This document shows positions 6,048-11,717 of a stretch of DNA of 11,717 nt, piece after piece. The notes beneath the pieces are model-generated. The model was not told the origin of the DNA. It saw only the letters and a program-made list of their open reading frames with translations, and did no database searches. The DNA comes from JAKJBL01 sp964461335. GTDB taxonomy: Bacteria > Bacillota > Clostridia > Christensenellales > CAG-138. Position 1 is the first letter of the stretch, and every line of letters starts with the position of its first letter. The stretch covers positions 1-11,717 of the forward strand of contig CAYWTY010000057.1 of assembly GCA_964461335.1 (NCBI GenBank), in the 5' to 3' direction. A program made the position numbers and the translations under genes.

Positions 6048-7376
6048 GTGCTGCTAATAGGTAATGGCAGGCTGCTTACACGGGACAAAAACGGGACATA
6101 TTATGAAAACGGCGCAGTTGTTTGCGATGGCTGTCTTATCTTAGAAACCGGCGACTATAACGCAATGAAAGCAAAATACAAAAATGCCGACTTTCTTGAT
6201 GCTAAGGGCGGGGTCATTATGCCAGGCCTTATTAATGCGCACAGCCATATTTACAGCGCGTTTGCGCGTGGGCTTTCTATACGCGGCTATAACCCCACAA
6301 ACTTCTATGAAGTACTTGACGGCATGTGGTGGAAAATAGACCGCAGCCTTAATGTGCAAGGCTCTCGTTACAGCGCCTTACAAACGTATATGGATTGTAT
6401 ACGGCAGGGCGTAACAACTCTTTTTGACCATCATGCGAGTTATTGCGAAATCGAAGGGAGCCTCTTTGCTTTGGCAGATGCAGCTAGTGAGCTTGGGGTT
6501 CGCACAGTGCTCTGTTATGAAGTTTCCGACCGTGACGGCATTGAAAAACGCGATGCGGGAATCCGCGAAAATGTGGATTTTATTCGTTATGCTGAAAAAG
6601 AAAATACAGATATGCTTAAAGCCATGTTTGGCCTTCATGCTGCATTTACGCTCTCTGATGCAACGCTCGAAAAATGCACAGCAGAAAAGCCTTCTGGCGT
6701 GGGGTTCCATATCCATGTTGCAGAGGGCATGAACGATGTCTACGACTCGCTTCAAAACTACGGCAAGCGCACAGCAAATAGGCTCCATGATATGGGCATA
6801 CTTGGCGAAAAGACGATTGCAGGCCATTGTATTCACATGAGCCCCCACGAAATGGAGCTTTTAAAACATACGGATACAATGGTTGTCAACAACCCACAAA
6901 GTAATATGGGCAATGCGGTCGGTTGTTCCCCTGTGCTGCAAATGTTTGAAAAGGGCATACTGCTTGGGCTTGGAACAGACGCTTATACAAACGATATGCT
7001 TGAGAGCTTAAAAGTTGCGCTCGGCATTCAACGCCATAATGCATGTATGCCAAATGTGGGGTTTAATGAAGTTACAAGCATGCTTTTTGAGGGTAACCGC
7101 AAAATTGCAAAACGTCTGTTTTCTGTTCCTCTTGGTGCGCTTGAAGCAGGCGCAGCAGCAGATATTGTTGTTTTTGACTATAAGCCATATACCCCGTTTG
7201 GTAATGAAAACGCGAATGGGCATATTCTCTTTGGCATGTCAGGCAGGCAATGCAACCATACGGTTATAAATGGTCGCGTGCTTATGAAGAACAGGGAGCT
7301 CATTTGCTGCGACGAAGAAGCGATAAACTCAAAGACTCTCGAAATAACTTCCAAACTCTGGGGGGAGCTCAATTAG
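6048..7376 (+). CDS. ssnA: SsnA-type amidohydrolase, selenium/purine-metabolism linked
   Basis: This is a 442-residue amidohydrolase-superfamily enzyme, the same length as E. coli SsnA. The metal-binding pattern is complete: HSH at residues 65-67, HIHVAEG near 221-227 (with His223), GHCIHMS near 259-265, and the catalytic GTD with Asp311. Such enzymes hydrolyse C-N bonds of heterocycles such as guanine or related purines; the exact SsnA substrate is unsettled. In other anaerobes ssnA accompanies ygfK and selenium-dependent molybdenum hydroxylases and belongs to the anaerobic purine and urate breakdown cluster. The start is GTG at 6048, with AAGGGGG at 6033-6039 as ribosome site. It is the first gene of a two-gene operon, with ygfK 47 bases downstream, and sits behind the switch-like leader. 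Confidence 0.93.
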   Translation: MLLIGNGRLLTRDKNGTYYENGAVVCDGCLILETGDYNAMKAKYKNADFLDAKGGVIMPGLINAHSHIYSAFARGLSIRGYNPTNFYEVLDGMWWKIDRSLNVQGSRYSALQTYMDCIRQGVTTLFDHHASYCEIEGSLFALADAASELGVRTVLCYEVSDRDGIEKRDAGIRENVDFIRYAEKENTDMLKAMFGLHAAFTLSDATLEKCTAEKPSGVGFHIHVAEGMNDVYDSLQNYGKRTANRLHDMGILGEKTIAGHCIHMSPHEMELLKHTDTMVVNNPQSNMGNAVGCSPVLQMFEKGILLGLGTDAYTNDMLESLKVALGIQRHNACMPNVGFNEVTSMLFEGNRKIAKRLFSVPLGALEAGAAADIVVFDYKPYTPFGNENANGHILFGMSGRQCNHTVINGRVLMKNRELICCDEEAINSKTLEITSKLWGELN

Positions 7377-7423
7377 GCATCAGTTTTATAAGTCTTACGT
7401 AAAATCACAGGAGGTATAGCCCA

Positions 7424-10420
7424 ATGTCCGAAATAATGTCGCCCATCCCTTTTGGGGAGCTAATAAGGTGGATTCTTTTAGAATACAGTAATGAGGGGTC
7501 AGTCTTTGGCGTTGAGCGGCCCTATCTTGCTAAAAAGGGTAAAAAGCTTCCGCTCTTTGATGGCTTCATCGAAACCCCGCTTGGCCCTGCTGCAGGCCCT
7601 CACACCCAGCTAGCAGAGAATTTCGCAGCTGCCTATTATGCAGGCGCACGATTCTTTGAGCTTAAAACCGTTCAAATTATGGATGGCGAAGAGCTTAGAA
7701 AATGCGTACCAAGACCTTGCATCCTTGCAGAGGATGAAGGCTATAACTGCGAATGGTCAACTGAGCTAACTGTTGAAGAGGCTCTTAGCGAATACATAAA
7801 AGCTTATTTCCTTTTAAAGCTTATGAGCCGCGAGTTCGGCCTTGGCGAACCTGACGGCTTTGTGTTCAACATGAGCGTTGGCTATGACTATGCAGGCATA
7901 ACTTCCCCAAAAATCGACAATTTCATCGAAGGCTTAAAAGATGCCTCAGAAACTGCAGCGTTTATTGAGTGCAAGCAATTTCTTATAGAAAACATCCACC
8001 TTTTTGAACGCGTAAGTACAAACTATATTGAGGGGATAAGCGCGAATATATGCAACTCGATAACGCTCTCAACCCTTCATGGCTGCCCGCCTGAAGAAAT
8101 CGAGCGCATTGCATCGTATTTAATTGAAAATAAAGGGCTGCATACATTTGTAAAATGCAACCCGACGATTTTAGGCTATGAGACTGCGCTGCACACCCTA
8201 AATTCAATGGGCTACGACTACCTTTCGTTTGACAGCCACCATTTCCGCGAGGATCTTCAATATAAAGACGCAGTACCAATGGTTAAGCGGCTTCGAAAGC
8301 TTGCAGCTGCAAAAGGTGTTGAGTTCGGCTTAAAGCTTTCAAACACATTCCCTGTTGATGTCAAGCAAGGCGAGCTTCCAAGTGAAGAGATGTATATGAG
8401 CGGCAGGGCGCTCTACCCGCTTACAATAGAAATGGCAAGGCGCTTTACAGCAGAGTTTGACGGCAGGCTCAGGCTCTCGTTTTCAGGGGGCGCGGATGCG
8501 TTTAATATTGAGGCGCTTTTTGAAGCTGGGATTTGGCCTGTTACAGTTGCCACAACCCTATTAAAGCCTGGCGGATATCAGCGGCTTTTGCAGCTTGCAC
8601 AGTTGCTTAGCAACCATGAATACCGCGCCTTTGCAGGTGTAAGTGTTTCACGCACAGCCAACCTTTCTAAACTTGCTATTTCGGATCCGCACCACAAAAA
8701 GCAGCTAAAGCTTCAGCCAAAGCGAAAGGTAAACGAAAGCCTGCCGCTTTTTAATTGCTTTATTGCCCCGTGCAAGTTCGGCTGCCCCATAGGGCAGGAT
8801 GTGCCTGAGTATGTCTCTCTCGTAGGTCAGGGGAAATACCTTCAGGCGCTTGAAGTAATTACGCAAACAAACCCGCTTCCATTTATTACAGGCCGCGTCT
8901 GCCCGCAGTTTTGCAGGGGAAAATGTATGCGCGGCTATTATGAAGATAGTATCCATATTAGAAGCGCAAAGCTTGAAGCAGCGCGCGGCGGGTATGAAGC
9001 GCTTTTGGGCGAACTTAAAACCCCCTCTATGACTTCGAGCAAACGCGCTGCAATAGTAGGCGGAGGCCCTGCTGGGCTTGCGGCAGCGTATTTTCTTGGG
9101 CGCTCCGGCATGCCTGTTACACTTTTTGAAAAGCAGAGCGAGTTAGGCGGCATAGTCAGGTATGTTGTGCCTGAGTTTCGTGTCTCAGGCCATGCTGTTG
9201 ACCGCGATGTGCATCTTGTTTGGAAAATGGGTGTCCGCTTTAAGCTCAACACAGAAGCGCCATCAGTAGAAACGCTTAAAGCGCAGGGCTATGACTATGT
9301 GCTTATGGCTACTGGCGCCTGGGCGCCGGGCAGGCTTCTGCTTGAATCAGGGAGCGCTATAAATGTGCTTGAGTTTCTAATGGCATTAAGGCAGGGCGAA
9401 GCAAACGACTTAGGTGAAGATATATGCATTATTGGCGGCGGCAACACAGCAATGGATGCTGCACGCGCTGCAAAAAGGTTCAACCCTGCTGCAAAGGTTA
9501 AGGTCGTATACAGGCGCAGCAGGCGTTACATGCCAGCAGACGAAGAAGAGCTTGAGCTTGCGCTTGAAGACGGAGTTGAGTTTCTTGAGCTTTTAAACCC
9601 AATTTCTTTTGATGAGGGCGTGCTTACCTGCAAAAAGATGAAGCTTGGCTGCATTGATGCTTCAGGCCGCCGGAGCCCTGTTGAAACTGATGAGCTTGTT
9701 AAGCTTGAGTGTTCATACTTGGTTGCTGCAGTTGGCGAAGGCGTTGAGCCAGAGCCATACATAAAAAGCGCAATAGAGCTAAACAGCAAAGGCCGCGTAA
9801 AAACAGACCCTAAAACGCTTGAAACAAATCTCAAAGGCGTATACTGCCTTGGCGACGCAAGGCGCGGCCCTGCAACAGTTGTTGAGGCAATTGCAGATGC
9901 TCAGCTTGCTGCAAGCCATATCTTAGGCCAGGAGCATGAATACGCCATTTCAGAAGATGCGTATTCAAGCGCTGAGCTTTGCCGCGAAAAGGTCGGCCCT
10001 CTTTCTGAATACGACAATGCCTGCTTTGAAAAAGAGCGCTGCCTCTATTGCAACACTTCATGCGAACTTTGCGCCCAAGTCTGCCCAAACAGGGCAAACC
10101 TTGCGCTAACAGTTAAGGGTATGGAAAGCAGGCAAATCCTGCATATTGAGCGCATGTGCAACGAATGCGGCAACTGTGCGACTTTCTGCCCCTACCCGGA
10201 TGCACCGTACTTGGTCAAGCCTACGCTCTTCCATAGTGAGGAGGCATTTAACCTAAGCGAAAACCCCGGGTTTTTAATGCTTGGTGATACCACATGCAGA
10301 ATACGGTATAATTGCGAAGTTGAAGATATTGAAATATACGACGAAGCGCTTGATATTCCTAATGAGTTTCTTGCGCTCATAAGAACAGTTGTTGAAGAGT
10401 ACAGCTATTTGCTTGGCTAA
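7424..10420 (+). CDS. ygfK: YgfK-type flavin and iron-sulfur oxidoreductase ('putative selenate reductase' subunit)
   Basis: The 998-residue multidomain protein matches the YgfK family in order and length. Residues 1-about 420 are a dihydroorotate-dehydrogenase-like barrel (TPLGPAAGPHTQLAENF, LHGCPPEEIE, FSGGADAFN). Residues 440-540 are a GltD/DPD-type N-terminal Fe-S domain with cysteines near 450, 454, 493, 497 and 501. Two dinucleotide-binding folds follow: GGGPAGLAAA near 546 for FAD and GGGNTAMDAA near 670 for NAD(P)H. GDARRGPATVVEA near 809 closes the FAD domain. The C-terminus carries two ferredoxin clusters, CLYCNTSCELCAQVCP and CNECGNCATFCP. This layout resembles dihydropyrimidine dehydrogenase and implies electron transfer from NAD(P)H through flavin and Fe-S centres to another partner. 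The selenate-reductase name is historical; in anaerobes the gene is tied to purine and urate catabolism. A strong AGGAGG ribosome site precedes the ATG. Confidence 0.95.
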   Translation: MSEIMSPIPFGELIRWILLEYSNEGSVFGVERPYLAKKGKKLPLFDGFIETPLGPAAGPHTQLAENFAAAYYAGARFFELKTVQIMDGEELRKCVPRPCILAEDEGYNCEWSTELTVEEALSEYIKAYFLLKLMSREFGLGEPDGFVFNMSVGYDYAGITSPKIDNFIEGLKDASETAAFIECKQFLIENIHLFERVSTNYIEGISANICNSITLSTLHGCPPEEIERIASYLIENKGLHTFVKCNPTILGYETALHTLNSMGYDYLSFDSHHFREDLQYKDAVPMVKRLRKLAAAKGVEFGLKLSNTFPVDVKQGELPSEEMYMSGRALYPLTIEMARRFTAEFDGRLRLSFSGGADAFNIEALFEAGIWPVTVATTLLKPGGYQRLLQLAQLLSNHEYRAFAGVSVSRTANLSKLAISDPHHKKQLKLQPKRKVNESLPLFNCFIAPCKFGCPIGQDVPEYVSLVGQGKYLQALEVITQTNPLPFITGRVCPQFCRGKCMRGYYEDSIHIRSAKLEAARGGYEALLGELKTPSMTSSKRAAIVGGGPAGLAAAYFLGRSGMPVTLFEKQSELGGIVRYVVPEFRVSGHAVDRDVHLVWKMGVRFKLNTEAPSVETLKAQGYDYVLMATGAWAPGRLLLESGSAINVLEFLMALRQGEANDLGEDICIIGGGNTAMDAARAAKRFNPAAKVKVVYRRSRRYMPADEEELELALEDGVEFLELLNPISFDEGVLTCKKMKLGCIDASGRRSPVETDELVKLECSYLVAAVGEGVEPEPYIKSAIELNSKGRVKTDPKTLETNLKGVYCLGDARRGPATVVEAIADAQLAASHILGQEHEYAISEDAYSSAELCREKVGPLSEYDNACFEKERCLYCNTSCELCAQVCPNRANLALTVKGMESRQILHIERMCNECGNCATFCPYPDAPYLVKPTLFHSEEAFNLSENPGFLMLGDTTCRIRYNCEVEDIEIYDEALDIPNEFLALIRTVVEEYSYLLG

Positions 10421-10430
10421 CTCATTAATT

Positions 10431-10471
10431 CAAAAGCAGAGCTGCAAAAACTAGCAGCTCTGCTTTTGTTT
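10431..10471 (+). terminator. Terminator of ssnA-ygfK, possibly bidirectional
   Basis: A 15-bp perfect stem, CAAAAGCAGAGCTGC (10431-10445) with GCAGCTCTGCTTTTG (10454-10468), encloses an eight-base loop and is followed by TTT. It lies 10 bases after the ygfK stop and between two convergent genes. The A/T-rich lower stem gives U-runs on both strands, so it may also end the regulator transcript coming from the right. Confidence 0.9.
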
Positions 10472-10501
10472 GCAGCGCACTTAACTTTAAAAGCGGCTGC
10501 A

Positions 10502-11437
10502 TCACGCCATTGGGGTTACATCATACATCCATCTTTCGCAGTCCTCAACATTGCGTGAGAGCTCGCGAATATAATTACTCAGGCTGCTTACCTTTGTTAC
10601 GGAAGTCATGCCGAGAAATTCACGGTTAATATCCATAAGCTGCCTAAAATACCCTAAAAGTGTTGCAAAGCGTTCGCGCTGTGCGTTAAGCTCCTTCTTC
10701 TGATCCTGAAGGCGTGCTTTAAGCTCATGGTTTTCTTCTAATAAAAGAGCTGTGTCCTCTCTGCCGCTAAGGTTTCTAAGCTGCTGCTCAGCTGCCACAC
10801 CCTTTGCAGCAGAGACTGCAAGCGCACCTAAGCTTTCAAAAAATGCGGAAACATCGAGCCCTTCAACGCGGTCAAGCTGGTTTACTACTCCACCAACAGC
10901 CTCAAGCAGGTTTGTGCTTTGCTTGCGCGGCCTTCCTGGCCTGCGCACAGGCGATGTTCTTTCATACGGGTCAAAAGCAGGCAGCCCCTGTTGCCTAAGC
11001 TCCTGCACAACGCTTAGCACAAGTTCAGGGTTGCTCTTTAGCAGGGAGCGGTATTTGTTCTGGTAGCGAAGCATTGCGCGGTTTTCTCCGTCACCCATCT
11101 TCAATGTGCATGCGCGCACTGACATACCGAGCGCTTGAGCGCTTAGAACCGTAGTAAGCAAGCGGTGAATCTCCTCATCGTTAAAAGGGACGAACGCCGG
11201 GTTATGGGGCAGCTGGGTGATTGTATCACCGCCTTGCTTAACCCTTGCATAGTAATAATTGCGTATGCTGTTGGGCTTGCGCCCTGTAGCCTCTGCAACT
11301 TCATCGAAAACAGCTTTAAGCGGTGAGCCGTCTTTGCGAGCGTGCCTTACAGCCTCAAAAAGCAAGTCGTCCTCATATGTGCTCCACCCTAAGCGCGAGG
11401 AGGTCCGTTGTGCATATTGCTGATTTTGTTCACTCAT
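10502..11437 (-). CDS. RsfA-like DNA-binding regulator with two Myb/SANT-like domains and an AT-hook
   Basis: The 311-residue protein begins with a Myb/SANT-like helix-turn-helix domain (about 17-68: GWSTYEDDLLFEAV to SIRNYYYARVKQ), resembling the domain of the prespore regulator RsfA. A second, more divergent unit follows at about 85-134 (PFNDEEIHRLLTTVL to YQNKYRSLLK). RRPGRPRK at 165-172 is a classic AT-hook that binds the DNA minor groove. Residues 215-262 look like a coiled coil, suggesting an oligomer. I chose ATG at 11437 because GGGGAG sits about nine bases upstream; an in-frame ATG at 11503 would add 22 low-complexity residues. It lies next to tuf and is convergent with ygfK. It is probably a transcriptional regulator or chromatin-type protein; targets are unknown and a sporulation role is only suggested by the family. 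Confidence 0.82.
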   Translation of the reverse strand: MSEQNQQYAQRTSSRLGWSTYEDDLLFEAVRHARKDGSPLKAVFDEVAEATGRKPNSIRNYYYARVKQGGDTITQLPHNPAFVPFNDEEIHRLLTTVLSAQALGMSVRACTLKMGDGENRAMLRYQNKYRSLLKSNPELVLSVVQELRQQGLPAFDPYERTSPVRRPGRPRKQSTNLLEAVGGVVNQLDRVEGLDVSAFFESLGALAVSAAKGVAAEQQLRNLSGREDTALLLEENHELKARLQDQKKELNAQRERFATLLGYFRQLMDINREFLGMTSVTKVSSLSNYIRELSRNVEDCERWMYDVTPMA

Positions 11438-11473
11438 ACTAAATATCTCCCCTGTTATACTCTCTGTGTTGAA

Positions 11474-11531
11474 AGTATTGCCACCTGAAACGGGTTTATA
11501 CATGCACCCTGCGCTCTATTATGGCAATATT
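11474..11531. repeat. Interrupted inverted repeat upstream of the RsfA-like gene
   Basis: AGTATTGCCA (11474-11483) and TGGCAATATT (11522-11531) are inverted copies with one mismatch, 38 bases apart. They flank the likely promoter region of the regulator gene and could be paired operator half-sites, for example for autoregulation. No function can be shown from sequence. Confidence 0.4.
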
Positions 11532-11617
11532 GGTCAAGTTTTTAGCTTAGATGCAGCTGTTATAGCTATTCTTAGCTAATTTTATGCAGGCATAAGCGCG
11601 TAAATGTAACGAGAATC

Positions 11618-11649
11618 GAAAAAGCGCGGTTCAATTTGCAACCGCGCTT
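11618..11649 (-). terminator. Intrinsic terminator of tuf
   Basis: AAGCGCGGTT (11622-11631) pairs perfectly with AACCGCGCTT (11640-11649). On the minus strand the stem runs into TTTTTCG. It is about 30 bases after the tuf stop codon, so it should end the tuf transcript and separate it from the regulator gene. Confidence 0.9.
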
Positions 11650-11677
11650 AAGTAGTTTATAAATTTATGAGCTTAAT

Positions 11678-11717
11678 TTACTCTATAACGCTTGCAACAA
11701 CCCCTGCGCCAACTGTG
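11678..11717 (-). CDS. tuf: C-terminal end of elongation factor Tu (partial)
   Basis: The minus strand at the right edge reads TVGAGVVASVIE followed by TAA at 11680-11678. This is the highly conserved C-terminus of EF-Tu, the GTPase that brings aminoacyl-tRNA to the ribosome; the usual ending is RTVGAGVV with a short hydrophobic-acidic tail. Only 12 codons are inside the window; the rest of the gene lies beyond the right edge. The strong terminator just downstream fits a highly expressed gene. The short match keeps a little doubt, but I know of no other common protein with this ending. Confidence 0.88.
   Translation of the reverse strand, partial: TVGAGVVASVIE

Noticed and set aside
6048..10420. 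Selenocysteine in SsnA or YgfK, as both are linked to selenium metabolism
   Set aside because: Both frames run through to normal stop codons without internal TGA, so no selenocysteine insertion is needed.
7424..10420. YgfK as a gene fusion unique to this genome
   Set aside because: The combination of barrel, Fe-S, flavin and C-terminal ferredoxin domains is the normal architecture of the YgfK family.
1..11717. Mobile elements, CRISPR arrays or phage genes
   Set aside because: No transposase-like or integrase-like product, no direct-repeat array and no terminal inverted repeats were seen on either strand.

Overview
The window looks like part of the chromosome of a Gram-positive anaerobe, most likely a member of the Clostridia. 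Four things point there: metK is controlled by a SAM-I (S-box) riboswitch; the RNase P RNA has type-A features rather than the Bacillus type-B form; trmK and a short nif3 gene are adjacent; and there is an RsfA-like Myb/SANT regulator of a kind known from spore-formers. The taxon is an inference from gene content. I see no insertion sequences, integrases, phage genes or CRISPR repeats.

Layout from left to right. (1) Positions 1-1533 hold a sigma-A-like promoter, a SAM-I riboswitch with an intrinsic terminator, and metK (S-adenosylmethionine synthetase) on the + strand. A start codon at the extreme left edge may begin a divergent gene. (2) Positions 1505-5883 form a long minus-strand block, read right to left: a GNAT acetyltransferase, trmK (tRNA m1A22 methyltransferase), a Nif3-family protein, a coiled-coil zinc-ribbon protein, rnpB (RNase P RNA), a terminator, and a QueG-like double [4Fe-4S] protein, closed by a strong terminator. 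(3) Positions 5830-10471 form a two-gene + strand operon, ssnA-ygfK. Both genes belong to the selenium/molybdenum-hydroxylase-linked, anaerobic purine-catabolism set. (4) Positions 10502-11717 hold, on the minus strand, a regulator with two Myb/SANT-like domains and an AT-hook, then the terminator and last codons of tuf (EF-Tu).

The most interesting element is the ssnA leader at about 5866-6002. It has a six-base segment that can pair either with an upstream strand or with the 3' arm of a textbook intrinsic terminator. That is riboswitch or attenuator geometry, and I do not recognise the upstream part as a known class. The genes downstream are linked to purine breakdown, so a purine-related ligand is a reasonable hypothesis. 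The same intergenic region carries two divergent promoters whose -10 boxes overlap within one 15-bp palindrome, so the SsnA/YgfK unit and the GNAT-trmK-nif3 housekeeping operon may compete for polymerase.

The minus-strand block is mostly RNA-related: tRNA methylation (TrmK), tRNA 5' processing (rnpB) and possibly tRNA modification (the QueG relative). rnpB sits three bases after a protein gene, and the QueG-like gene starts just after the rnpB terminator, which raises questions about promoter use and read-through.
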